Shown here one piece after another: positions 52,871 to 64,000 of a stretch of DNA of 64,000 nucleotides. Origin of the DNA: Mactra quadrangularis (lineage: Eukaryota > Mollusca > Bivalvia > Venerida > Mactridae); contig CM046304.1 of NCBI GenBank assembly GCA_025267735.1, positions 2,232,001-2,296,000 on the forward strand. The letters run 5' to 3'. How positions within the stretch are numbered: the first letter of the stretch is position 1; each line of letters starts with the position of its first letter. A model generated the notes under the pieces. That model made no database searches. It was not told where the DNA came from and was given only the letters and a program-made list of their open reading frames with translations. Position numbers and translations under genes: made by a program.

Positions 52871-53240
52871 ATATATTCAAAAATGATAAAATGTATCTAT
52901 TTCAATCATTTGACCCTAATGGTTTTACCCGCTTTTTGAACTTGGTAACCTTTCAAGGTCATATATTAGGCAAAGGTCAAAAGGTCAGCACGAATAAATA
53001 ATTACTTATTATAGTTTGAAGCACATAGAATTCATGTGAACATATACACATTACATATTTGTGATCATTTACAACACTTGAGCGCAATTTAAATGCACAA
53101 CCTTTTTGAAATAATATTTAACATAAATAATACACATATTTATTTATACATTGTAGCACTGGCACCAGAGTCCAAACCTTATGATCATTTTAAATAACAC
53201 ATTCTTTTGTATTGTCCCTCATATACATGTATACATTACC

Positions 53241-53592
53241 TTAAAGGTTCTAGTTCACAGATTTTGGTTAATTTTTCTTTAATTTCAAAATACCACTCAG
53301 TTTATTAAATAGTGTCAAAAGATATTCTCTTTTTAAAAAGACAAACTGACCTATATGTTGCAAGAAATATACAATAAAAGTCATAAAAATGCACTAAAAG
53401 TGTCTATACTGTGACATACGGGGTAGATATTCACTACATGAAACACCATCATTTGTAGTTGTATATCAATTTGCTCTAAAATTGTCATATCAGAACACTA
53501 CTTTCCTGCTTCCAAAAGTATTTCCATACAATTTTGATAGTTTTAGAAAAAAGTTGACATTTAAGTTGAAATCTGTAAATGAGTACCTTTAA
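53241..53592 (+). mobile_element. TTAA-target MITE, copy 1
   Basis: Starts TTAAAGGTTCTAGTTCACAG and ends CTGTAAATGAGTACCTTTAA, short inverted ends with TTAA at both borders as piggyBac- or Kolobok-type elements leave. The second copy, inverted, is 59642-59995 in a VGLUT intron. Confidence 0.8.
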
Positions 53593-55292
53593 ATATATCG
53601 TGTAAACATATATATTAATATAATGAAAGAATAGTTTCAACTCGTACACGATAATGTGTACGGGGCCTTTTTAATGTATTCGTTGACAAAATATTATCGT
53701 TAAAGCATATTGGTGCATACTTTAAGGGATTTAAGGACTCTGGTGCCAGTGACTTACAGTTAGATTCTAGAACTCTATTCCACGGTCTATAATTATGTAC
53801 ACTCTACGTAATATATACTAAAGTAATTTGCGTCGTATCATTTTCTCTGCAACCTCCAGATTAGTTCTACTGCAGACCACTACTGCAGCCTAGCACTATA
53901 TTCATTATCGACAACATAACAGAAACTTGTGTTTTGCTTCAGGCATTCATTGCGCTATTGCCATATAGTACATAGCTGATATAGAAATGTGCACATATTA
54001 TTTGAGTATGACTGAATGCATTACCAGTTTTCCGTCAACAAAATCAAATTGACAATAGTTTACAAGAGCTTTTGCTGGGAAAATTAAAAAAGTTCTGAAA
54101 GTTACATAGACAATTATAAACACTGATAAAGATAAATAACGATATATACAATATATATCGTTATTATAACTACCAAAAAAAAATATATGAAATATAGAAT
54201 GGAGTCATGCAATTTTAAGAGTCAAACCTAAATATATTCAACACACCTTTCTTGACTAAGTGACTCAACTTTCTGTTTATAAAAACTGGTTATTGGATAT
54301 TGTGATTATCTTTCTGAATGTTCATAAAGCTTGCATAAATTGTCTCTGACTGCATGATTTTGTCTTTTTGAGGGTTTTGTGTCCAGATAGGTGCATTTTT
54401 GGGGCATCTTTCTTTTATATCTCTACAGTTATAATATTATTCTATTAAAAATTTATATATATTCATGGCGTATAAAAAAAAATTGCCATATCAATCAATA
54501 AATATATGTACTGTGCTTTTTTGTTTTTTGTCATACCACATCCTATCCAATTCAACACTATATTGAGTGTTCTCATAATTAAATGTTGGGCAATACATGA
54601 ATACTGTAATTTTCCTATCAAATGCCCCCGCTCTAATAATGGCCACCCCTCTTTTTCAAAAGAGGGAAAAAAATCTGTTATGCAAAACTCAGCGAAATAC
54701 ATTCAGATAGTCAAGTACGCAGTACCGTGTTAACTCAATTATGCATCCCTTCCGTACTTATAACCCTCTTTATTTGTTTACATGCATGAAATTATTTTGG
54801 AATCAAATTAATCAGTCATTACTAAGCAATATCTGACTGGAAATAGCATAAATGGAAGAAAGAAAAATTGCTGATTTTTACACCCCTATATATTAAATGC
54901 CCCCTCTTTGGAAAATGTAACGCCCACAGGGGCATTTATTAGGAACAATATGGTAGTTGACATTGTCTTATTAAAACGATTAATTAATTAATGGCTTATG
55001 CAGAATGATGAGAAGAGAAAAAAGTTAAGATATAAGTTTGAAGGTTATAATTATATATAATAAATTGGTCATACTTTGGAATGTATCGTTTACATAGGAA
55101 TACAAACATGTGTACATGTTTAAATATATAAAACAGAATAATTTATATTATGCATTCAAAATTCTAAAAAATCATAATGAAGTTATGACAGACATACAGT
55201 TATATACAGATATAGTGTAAACGTAAGAGAGTTTCAAAACGGGGGTTATATCTTTTGTTAAATGTCTATGACGCGCCTAATAACTTCCGGTT
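53593..55292. other. Intergenic and VGLUT 3' flank
   Basis: AT-rich with no exon seen. The VGLUT 3' UTR (minus strand) must lie in the right part. Small palindromic words occur near 54600-54930 (GCCCCCGCTCTAATAATGGC / CACAGGGGCATTTATTAGGA). Confidence 0.5.
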
Positions 55293-58200
55293 TTATATAT
55301 CTTTTTCGTCGTCGGAATAGTATACATGTTCCTTGGCTCTTTTCTGGACAAATTCTTCTTTCGTTTCGTACATAGGCTGTGCATACTGGGAGTAATAGTT
55401 CGTATTTATGTTCACTGGTCCATCGTAACCGTACCCAGCATCCTCTACGACACTGCCATTTTGTTGGACTGTTCCATTTTGGCTATTGTAGTCATACGGG
55501 TCCCTTGTGTCGTCATAGCCGTAACCATAGCCACTAGAATCGATGACATCACCATTTGGCCTTGATATCGAATCTTTATTCAAGCTACCATACGAATTTA
55601 TATTGTCGTCTGCTTTCAGAGTGTCTTCCGGTTTCCACGTGCTCTCGGTAGGCGGATCAGCCCATTCTTGTTTCTCACCGGAAGCGAACACCGCATAAAA
55701 CGCAACGCCAGCAAAATGGACGCAGCTGGCTATGATAAAAACACGCTCCCAGTCGTCCGCAGTCTGAAAAAAAATATATACAGTTGACATAATGTTGTTT
55801 TAAGCAATAAATGATACTTTAAAGGCAACATAAATGAAGACGTTACATTTTGTAGCCAAGAAAGGCAGTACGCTAAAACCATGCAGTCAAATTCAGGTAA
55901 ATTTTTAAACAACAAAATAGCAGAAATGAAATAATTTACATAGTTCTAAAAATAATAATAAGTTATCTTAATAACAGAATGTTTTTCTTTCAATCGTGTT
56001 ACCAATACTAGTTGTCCTTAAAGACCTAAGGTTTTAATAAGAACAAAGCACATACACTTTTAACAGTGACAGGCAGGTTAAAACATTTATTTAAACTAGA
56101 CAATATACGTCAAGGGGAAGAACAAGCCGGCCTAGTTATACTACAAAGAGATTATTATGAGGTGTCACACTTGAACTACGCTTCTTTGTCTATGTTGAAA
56201 ATTGTAACACTCTTGTTACCAATGGAAAGATGTTTATAAAGCGTCCCAAAAATGGATACATTTCAATAAGAACATGACAAATATTTTACAATGACAGTGG
56301 TTAGGATACGACAATGCTAATTTTACCTCGTGTTTAGTTAGTGACTCTGTCACAATAGGACATAACATTCCAGCTATAGTACCAAAACCATTACTAAATC
56401 CCATTAATATACTAGCGTATCTTGGTGCTACATCTAAATGGTTTACATTGAATCCTAAAATATAAATATGATAAGAATAACTTAACAGAACATATATTTT
56501 ATTTTTATATAATTTTAATTCATACATGTGTATATAATTCATATCAATTCATTGTGTATATTTTTACGTATTTACAGCAACTGTTTTACAGTGAAGTCTG
56601 AGCATTCCCGTATTGCATTATGGGTAATAAGTTAATTGTAATGTAGTATTTTAACAGGTTAATAATTTGTGTTCATCTTTAATGGAAATTTTGATCTATC
56701 AGGCCTACTGTCGTCAAATGAAATCTTGTAGTCTTTGCTGCTTTTTCATAAAAACGTAGGACTATTTTTCTAAGTTCTACGTTAAATTTCCCTGAGTTAA
56801 CTCTCATCAAATGGTTGATATCCAAGATTATCAGGGTTTTCAGCAAACAATTCAACTTTGAAAATATAGAATTTTTAGTTCCAACTCTATGGCAACATCA
56901 GAATCAGTGAAGTGTAACATACCTGATATAGCAAATCCACTAAATCCAACAGCTAAAGTTAGACATACAATAGCTGTGGTAGTGTTACGTGTAAATCCTA
57001 CACCAAGTAGAAATATTGCTTCCATACCAAAACCTAACAAATAGAAATACAATGTACATTGTAAAATAAAGTATTAAATACAATGAATGCTGTGAAAGAG
57101 GCTCGTTTATAAGCAGGTACTCTTTGCTTAAAAATCATCGGAAGTTCTTGATTTGGTCGTTATCATAACAAGTTACTTTCGGTCACAATATTGTACATGC
57201 ATATGCTAAATGATGCATCATATTTAACATCACTATTATTTAGAATATCATATTTTGTTACAAAATATATACATTATTCAAGTAAATTTATAATAACAAC
57301 CGGTAATAATAGTACATGTACTTGATATTGTGGACCATTTGGCCCTTAAAATCTACAAATGTAATTAGCAAAATTTAGAGCATCTTGTCCCTTTAAAAAT
57401 ACAATTTTTACCTCCACAATTGAAGATCTTTCTGACTACAGTGGTTGACAATATTCCTCTACGTCTTAAGAAATCAGCTAAGAAACCACCTATAGGTACA
57501 ATTATAGCCATGATAAGATGTGGTAATGCTGATAGAATACCACTCTGAAAATAGACATCAGATAAAAAAGTGAACAAGAAATGTTATGTGGAAACCACAT
57601 TAAAGCCGGATTTAAAAACTTTAACGCAAAAATTACAAAGGGAAATAATGCATAATAATAAAGCCATGTATAGTTGTAGTTACTGTCTTATTCTGTTCAT
57701 CACATGATATGTTATCATTGAATGAAGTTTCATAAAGATCTGACAATAAATAGCAGAGATAAATGCTAAATTGAAAACTTGAACGCAATCGTTAACGACG
57801 CCGGACGCCCGCCCGCCCAACCCCCCGCCCATGTTTCGCCAAACTATTAGCCGATTTTTTTCGTTAAAAAATCCGGCTAAAAAAGGAAGATTAAAGTCTG
57901 CTTCTATATTTATTTAAAGTTCAGCCGATGATAGAATTTTGTACGATAACCTCAGAATCTGATAATTGCAATCACATTCAGGTAAGTGATTCTTAACAGA
58001 ACCAGTTCACACCTAGATGGAGCGAAACAACTGTAGGTAAATTTCTTGCTAAGGGGAATTAGCAGTGCTTCGCGTGGGGTTCAACACCAAGAAATCTCGA
58101 TCCATATGAGGGTATCCCACCACTGGACCACTGCTCCTACATATAAATGTAAGGAGCATTGCATTGGTTATCGTGATATATTGGATAGTCGTACATTTTC

Positions 58201-61200
58201 ACGATGAGCGATAGACTATACTCGTTTATTGCACACGGAGCAAACGATACACGGACTACACACGCATATTTCGTAAAGTGGCACGTTACGAGCACTGTAT
58301 GTTTATATTTATGCAGCTTTATGTTTTCGAAAGAGTCAAGTAAGACTAACTTTTAGCATGAACAAAAAATCAAATTTTATAACAGCAAGCGGCGAACCAA
58401 GAATAATATTAAGTCGTGCTTTAATGCAAAACGGTATCATATATGTTCTAAATCTATAATAAAATAGTGCATTTTTTGCATTAAAACGGACGAAAACACG
58501 ATTTGTATTGACTTGGAGGAAAATTTTACAGAAGCTTGCAAAAGTGTACAGCGGCTTATATTGGTTGTTTCCCTTTTATTAGAAACGTCACAAATCGCTC
58601 TTGATAAGAAATGAAAAATCGTTTATATACATGTATAAGAAGAAGCTCTGCACGTACCTTGGATAAATTGAAATTAAAGACTTCATTAAAATACGTAGGT
58701 TGTTCTATAATCAGTAGATAGAAAGTCCAGCTTCTACAGAAGTTAGCTACAAGAATAGCGATCACTGGCATTGATGTGAAAAACTTCAACCATGGTGTCT
58801 TCATCTCCTGGAAAATATATAGCATACATTGTATATACATGACTTGCATCACTATTGAAATGTTGTTGGTTTTTTTGTTGTAAGATATTTTTTAAAGATT
58901 CGCTCATTTCTCTAGGACATGGCAAAGTAAAGATTTACGAGTACATTGTATTACAGTAAAGTTCTGCTATTAAGACCAGCAAAATCGATGGTCTTAATGG
59001 GGAAATGTCTTACTATAGACCGTTTTGTTCACAAATTTAGCATTTGGGTCTTAATAATTGTCAAAAACCACGTAATATTTGAATAACAAAAATGGTCTTA
59101 ATAGCAAAACTTTACTGTAATTTTATGTTTGAAGAACGTGGACTTTGCTCTCAAGAGTTTTGGTGTAAGACAGTCTTAGACAGAGTGATCTAATATGATG
59201 AAACAAACACATAAAGACAAGACAGATTGCGGTTCAGCTATCAGCCACCATCATTTCAATTTTGGCCCACCGTAGTTTTTATACAAAAACACGCTTTCAT
59301 CTATTTTCAAGTTTATTCATAATGTATAATCGGCCTCTAGCACAAAAATACAACAAAATCACACAATAAAAACAACATTGTGAGGTGATCATATTTGATT
59401 AACTAAATCCTATCAACACCAACACGCCACGAAACTATAATGTCATAAAAGCAACAAGTATTGATGTTGTTAATTTGATGAGAATGACTCAACAACAGAT
59501 TCGACCTGTCTTTGACGAAATCCAGATGTACATGTACGTTGCTCTTCAAATGTCCTTGGTCAAAATCATATTTTTGGGATGAACCATTTCATAATTGCCT
59601 ATGAAAAACACGAGTTTTCCGAATCAATTTCAATATCAACATTAAAGATACTTATTCACAGGTTTTAACTTAAATATAAACTTTTTCTAAAACTATCAAA
59701 ATTGTTTGGAAATATTTTTGGAAGCAGGAAAGTAGTGTTTTTATAATGACAATTTTAATGCAAATTGACATACAACTACAAATGATGGTGTTTCATGTAG
59801 TAAATATCTACCCTGTATGTCATTGTATAGACACTTTTAGTGCATTTTTGTGACTTTTATTGTATATTTCTTTCAATATATAGGTCAGTTTGTATTAAAA
59901 TAATAAGAATTATTTTTTGACACAATTACAAACACTGAATGGTATTTTGAAATTATAGAAAAAAATAAGCCAAATCTGTGAACTAGGAACTTTAATTAAT
60001 TTATAAATATATGATTCAAGCTACGTTAAACGAATAAGCTTTAATTAAAATAAAACTACTTGCAATATGCATAATGATTTTTTATTAAAAAATCATTCGT
60101 CCACGAACTTTCGGAGAGCCATCTATTCAATTCACTTTGGCACGAAAACTATCTCCTGAGTTCAAATAAATGAAGAGTACGGGATCACTAACCGCTACAG
60201 AAGTCATTGACATTTTATATTCATTTGACATAATACCCAGCAGGTCGTCTGGTTCACAGAAAGAGAAATTCATTTCTACGAAACTAAGCGTTAAAGACTA
60301 CCCACTAGGGAGCAGGTCATTCATTATGGAGACAACACATTGGAAAGTTCGTAGTTCTACGTGTACTTCAAATACTTCATACTTAGAAATGAGGTGATGA
60401 CTGAATACAAAGTCATTGTTTGATAAAACGTACCGTCTGCAATTATCTAATGGGTTCCTTAATTGAGAAATTTTCTTATAAATTCCATTTCCATTGCATG
60501 AAAATTGAATGAAATAAACAATTACAAAATAATTCTTCAAATTTGAACTTTAAAATTGTAGCAATTTGGTAAATTGAACAGTGAAGAAACTTTTGGAGGG
60601 CAGTGTATTAAAACTATCAATTTTGATGATCCTAATACTCAGTGTGGAGAATCATGTGACCTATATGGTTCCTAACACAGCAAATGTGACGACCAGAGCA
60701 ACAAATTTCGATGAAAAAGACAAGGTAAATGACATGTATACGTAACCGATTTTTATCAGACCTAGTGCAGTCTAACAACACAAAATTATCTTCTTTAGAG
60801 GTAGTTCTGCCAACCCAACAACGATTCTAAATTTCTAGATTACCTACAAAGTTCTTCCCAAACTCTCTCAACTCGTTCAAAACCTCGAGGTATTCTGGAA
60901 AACTAGCACCGTTGTGGGGTTGGGAGAACTACCCCTAGAAAGAGAACTTGTTTGCTGCTTACACTGCACTAGGTCTGATAAAAATCGATTATATATAAAT
61001 GTCATTTATCTTGTCTTTTTCATCTAAATTTGTTGATCTGGTCGTCATTTTTGCCGTGCTAGGAACCATATAGGTCACGTGATTCCACACACTGATACTT
61101 GAACTTTACTGTGTAGGATCACAGACATACAGACTAAATAAAACAAGATTACATACCCTACTAAGAACTGAAGTATTTTCACCAATACATGTTTCAATGT

Positions 61201-61293
61201 AGACTTTTTCATGTTCTGTTATATAGGGATGTGTTGCTGGACGATCAAATGCTAGAAACCACCAGATTACAGCCCACGTGATACCCATAACAC
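55293..61293 (-). CDS. VGLUT: Vesicular glutamate transporter (SLC17A6/7/8 type), 3' half
   Basis: Loads glutamate into synaptic vesicles using the proton-pump gradient (family knowledge). Six exons on the minus strand, in frame: 61293-61157, 58807-58658, 57544-57412, 57033-56923, 56454-56327 and 55763-55293, giving 375 complete codons before the stop. Family blocks are strong: [97 protein letters not shown] and [14 protein letters not shown]. The arginine in NFCRSW corresponds to the transmembrane-7 arginine required for glutamate transport in rat VGLUT2. The [19 protein letters not shown] and FASGEKQ blocks favour VGLUT over sialin. The cytosolic tail of about 120 residues is Tyr/Gly/Asp/Asn-rich ([23 protein letters not shown]), not proline-rich as in mammals. 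The first roughly 200 residues lie beyond position 64000. Confidence 0.94.
57573..57885 (+). repeat. Dispersed repeat, family D, in a VGLUT intron
   Basis: GAAATGTTATGTGGAAACCA..AACTTTAACGCAAAAATTAC..GACGCCCGCCCGCCCAACCC..AAAAAATCCGGCTAA; best-preserved GC-rich end of the family. Confidence 0.8.
57965..58143 (-). repeat. tRNA-derived SINE, family B, in a VGLUT intron
   Basis: Minus strand head GAGCAGTGGTCCAGTGGTGG with the family B body, next to the family D repeat. Confidence 0.7.
58952..59119. mobile_element. Palindromic MITE (ACAGTAAAGTT ends)
   Basis: TTACAGTAAAGTTCTGCTAT-TAAGACCA and TGGTCTTAATAGCAAAACTT-TACTGTAA are inverted ends, about 28 bp. VGLUT intron. Confidence 0.8.
59642..59995 (-). 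mobile_element. TTAA-target MITE, copy 2
   Basis: Inverted relative of 53241-53592 with TTAA at both borders (59642-59645, 59992-59995). Shared words include AAATGATGGTGTTTCATGTA. Confidence 0.8.
60090..60607 (+). repeat. Possible decayed mariner-type element
   Basis: The right end reads GAAACTTTTGGAGGGCAGTG followed by TA, typical of mariner ends; the left end is probably near CGAACTTTCGGAGAGCC at about 60105. A 75-codon open frame inside (60170-60397) shows no recognisable transposase motif. Confidence 0.45.
60635..61097. mobile_element. Palindromic MITE, about 460 bp
   Basis: Arms of roughly 90 bp: ATACTCAGTGTGGAGAATCA, TGTGACCTATATGGTTCCTA and the mirrored GGAACCATATAGGTCACGTG, ATTCCACACACTGATACT. 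The two inner edges match again (CAGACCTAGTGCAG / CTGCACTAGGTCTG...). It ends about 60 bp downstream of the VGLUT exon at 61157. Confidence 0.85.
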
Positions 61294-61337
61294 CTAGAAT
61301 ACAAGATACAATAATATTTATATGTCATTACGCAACT

Positions 61338-61353
61338 CATATGACGTCATATG
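61338..61353. promoter_or_regulatory. Perfect 16 bp palindrome containing a CRE
   Basis: CATATGACGTCATATG is fully self-complementary and centres on TGACGTCA. VGLUT intron, 45 bases beyond an exon. Binding by CREB-type factors is possible, not shown. Confidence 0.4.
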
Positions 61354-61358
61354 TCCTG

Positions 61359-61478
61359 TAGCCTGTTCAATTACCCTAAACGTTCCAAAACGTTCCGTAA
61401 CGATACATTCGGAACTTCTCGGCCATGGATCGAATGTATCGTTACGGAACGTTTTGGAACGTTTAATTGAACAGGCTA
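61359..61478. repeat. 120 bp near-perfect hairpin MITE
   Basis: The left arm TAGCCTGTTCAATTACCCTA, AACGTTCCAAAACGTTCCGT, AACGATACATTCG is mirrored by CGAATGTATCGTTACGGAAC, GTTTTGGAACGTTTAATTGA, ACAGGCTA, with about 16 bases of loop. Confidence 0.9.
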
Positions 61479-61903
61479 CTGGTTAGATACCATTTGCCTC
61501 CGCCATCTTGGAAAGGCAATTGCTAGTGTTGGCCAAAACTTTCGGATACCTTCCATTTTAAACTACCGTAAAAATTATTTTTCAACCAATATTATAATTT
61601 TTTATATCTTATTAAAAAGAATAGTAATTTATAAGTAGATATTTTGATAGGACTTCATTAAAGAATACAAACTTTATGTTTTATATACTGACACTTATAT
61701 TTTTTGTTCAACTTTATATTTACAAGAAAATATGCAGTATATGTATAACTTTTTTTCCCTTTTTTAAACGTCGTATTCAACACATATTTAGGTCATATAT
61801 ACGACGGCTAACTCTTCCTACTAAAGGTTTCCTGGACCCTTTTCTATCACCAGTACTAAAATACCCTACCACGAGGCCGACAACTCATGTATAGGGTATG
61901 ACC

Positions 61904-61983
61904 TGCCGCGACCGGGTTTCGAACCCGCGATCTCCGGATTCGAAGTCAGACATGCTAACCATGCACTACGCCACGGCTGCGGC
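61904..61983 (-). tRNA. tRNA-Arg(TCG)-like sequence, probably a pseudogene or SINE head
   Basis: Minus strand: GCCGCAG start and CGCGGCA end pair over five bases, with a D-arm-like GTGGCGTAGTG..TTAGC. The anticodon loop CTTCGAA has T33 and anticodon TCG, and the B box is GGTTCGAAACC. Mismatches in the anticodon and T stems and repeat-like flanks argue against a working gene. Confidence 0.35.
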
Positions 61984-61984
61984 T

Positions 61985-64000
61985 ATATGTACATATATAA
62001 CAAATGATGGAGTAATTTGTTGATAGAACATTTTTGACATAATTGTCACAATATGGACTATATTAACTGTCGAAAGATTTTTTGCTTGGAGGAGGGATTG
62101 ATATTTCAGAAGAAATTACCATAAGTAAGTGATAATTTATCAATTTGATTTGCCCTAAAGTGTTAATATTACAAACGCCATGCACAGTCACAAAGAAAAT
62201 TAACAAAAAAAGGCAGAAAAAGTCACAAATCAAATCAACAAATAAATGTTGCGTTCATCCATGCCAATGTCGTGTCACAAATTATAGATTTCTTAGCAAT
62301 TCCATGGCATGCAGCGTCGTATAAATTCCAAATTATTTGACAATTATTGCATTGGCAATAAACAAGAGGCGACATGACCGCAAAATAAAAATCGAATAAA
62401 ACACGGCTTGATTTCGTCTTGATTCGAACACTGCAGTTTAATCACGCATACGTAATCATCCAGAATGTCTTAAATTTCAATAGCAACGTCAAAATTTTCG
62501 ACATTGACAAGCAAAGGCGATAATTTCTCTGAAATTTGGAATTAAACAAAAATTTTCGAGAAACGCTACAATGTCCCTTAGGAGTTCGGTTTGAAATTAT
62601 GTTTCTCTTGTTTAATTTTCGTGTTAATTTTCAAAAACAAAAATCAATCGTAAAACTGTTGTTCGTCAGAGAATACAACGAACCAATTTCTCCCAATGAC
62701 CAAATTTAATTTAAAGAAAAGCGTTGTTCAACAAATGAGTGCTACCAAGTTTTTTGTTTCAATTCAAGGACGTTTATTTGATGAATGTGTCGTTAGCAGT
62801 AATCCTGATTAAATGGAAACATTCACAGAACATGTAGGCATACATTTATTAGAATTAGTTACGATTACAGAGGTGACTTGGTAACGAATTCTGTTTTTTA
62901 TGTGTTTTCGTTGGTGAACAACAAAATGAAATAGGCCTGAAAGCAAACATTCATTGTAGTTTGAAATGCTTTTGTTTCGTTGATTTTTTTTGTGCATGCA
63001 TGTGTTGAGTTCCAAATAGAAATAATTACTAATTTAATAATCAACGCAACTAAAAAAACAGGCCTTCCATGCAGAAAAAAAGACAAAGAGGGAGATGTTT
63101 TAAAATAACAAAACTTTTGTTTTTAAACGGACGCAACAAACAAGAAACAAAATATTCAAATCTGATCTGAGGCCCAAATTTTTCGAAACGTGATTTCTCG
63201 AAAATGGCGAGAGTTCGCTGTTAGAAAATGGCAAATATCGCGATATCTTGATTCACGCGAGAGTTCGTAGTTAGAAAATGACAAATATCGCGATATCTTG
63301 AAACACGCGAGTTTGTTGTTAGAAGATATACATATTGTCCTGTTTTGAATGTACATAAGCAAATGTAGAAACCATAAAAGTCATCCATAAACATTTTCCG
63401 AACGACAAATTAATTTTATTGGTTTACATGCCCAACCTTGCCCTACTTGCGTATTCAAGAAAGCTAGCTATGTTCACCTCATGTATGAACTTATAAATAT
63501 TACAAAGAATGTTCACAAGATTTCTGTCCAATTATGAAGCATAAACTTTAATCAAACCGTGAATTGTGTCTTATAGTTTCTAGTATTATTGACAGCGTAG
63601 AGGATAGGAGAAAGTGTTTTATTTCCTTGCTACTTGTTTTATTTGACAGCTGATGCCAAAATTCCTAAATTTCTGAATTCATCCTGACGCGACAAGACAA
63701 CTGTTCGGATGGAAAACATGACACTTGTTTTGTATTTCGTATTGACTACATTTGAAGCAATCGATGTCGAACGAGGAAATAAACGTGTGGATATAAATTT
63801 ACCAGATGTCAATGAACGTCAGGTTTTATAAAGTGAAATTACACCATAATTTTCTTGAACCTGACACTTTTTAACATAAGGGCTAACTATAGAGTGTTAG
63901 TCTTGGATAGGGCACAATAGTCTTGGATGGGGATCAATTGTTATTGATTGAGAGCATTAGTCTGCGAAAACTGTAAAACTTAATTTTTATCAAACTACAT
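61985..64000. other. VGLUT intron, no exon seen
   Basis: No upstream VGLUT block was found on the minus strand. The one structured piece is a tandem repeat at 63203-63320. Confidence 0.6.
63203..63320 (+). repeat. About 55 bp tandem repeat with AATATCGCGATATC palindrome
   Basis: GAGAGTTCG.TGTTAGAAAATGGC + AAATATCGCGATATCTTGA, then a second full and a third partial unit. Each full unit centres on ATATCGCGATAT. Confidence 0.85.

Noticed and set aside
61985..64000. Search for the upstream VGLUT exons
   Set aside because: No minus-strand stretch resembles the first half of VGLUT; the missing exons are assumed to lie beyond the window.

Overview
The window is animal nuclear DNA. It is AT-rich, the genes are split by many short introns with GT...AG borders, and the non-coding DNA is packed with tRNA-derived SINEs, palindromic MITEs and minisatellites. 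The protein families and the repeat load suggest a mollusc, most likely a bivalve. That is an inference; no diagnostic species marker was available.

Layout. (1) 747-11920, minus: NAT10, the RNA cytidine acetyltransferase. Eighteen coding exons, 868 codons, start codon to near the C-terminus; the last part lies beyond the left edge. (2) 12170-16637: a 4.5 kb fold-back element with arms of nearly 1 kb and a nested hAT-like insertion. (3) 18474-21353, minus: a small secreted TIMP spread over four short exons, ending exactly at the sixth cysteine. (4) 21.4-26.3 kb: repeats, plus two perfect CArG boxes and a TATA-like element upstream of actin. (5) 26294-31523, plus: a divergent actin, seven coding exons, 379 residues. 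(6) 31.5-35.7 kb: intergenic. (7) 35796-45213, plus: a 1663-residue BTB/C2H2 zinc-finger protein in five coding exons, with transposable elements in its introns and a QGQ(M/I/L)S pentapeptide array near the C-terminus. (8) 45.2-55.3 kb: gene-poor and repeat-rich, including a 15-unit array of 22 bp whose core is an RFX X-box-like palindrome. (9) 55293-61293, minus: the 3' half of a vesicular glutamate transporter (VGLUT). Its first exons lie beyond the right edge, and the rest of the window to 64000 is intron.

The genes do not form an operon or pathway. They are independent loci: rRNA/tRNA acetylation, metalloprotease inhibition, cytoskeleton, transcription control and glutamate loading of synaptic vesicles. 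The most notable points are the TIMP gene, whose exons are too short for a plain ORF scan; the in-register X-box-like array; the large fold-back element; the triplicated splice acceptor in NAT10; and the mobile element ending at a splice acceptor of the zinc-finger gene. Splice borders were set by eye from reading frame, consensus and family alignment remembered by motif; no transcript data were available.
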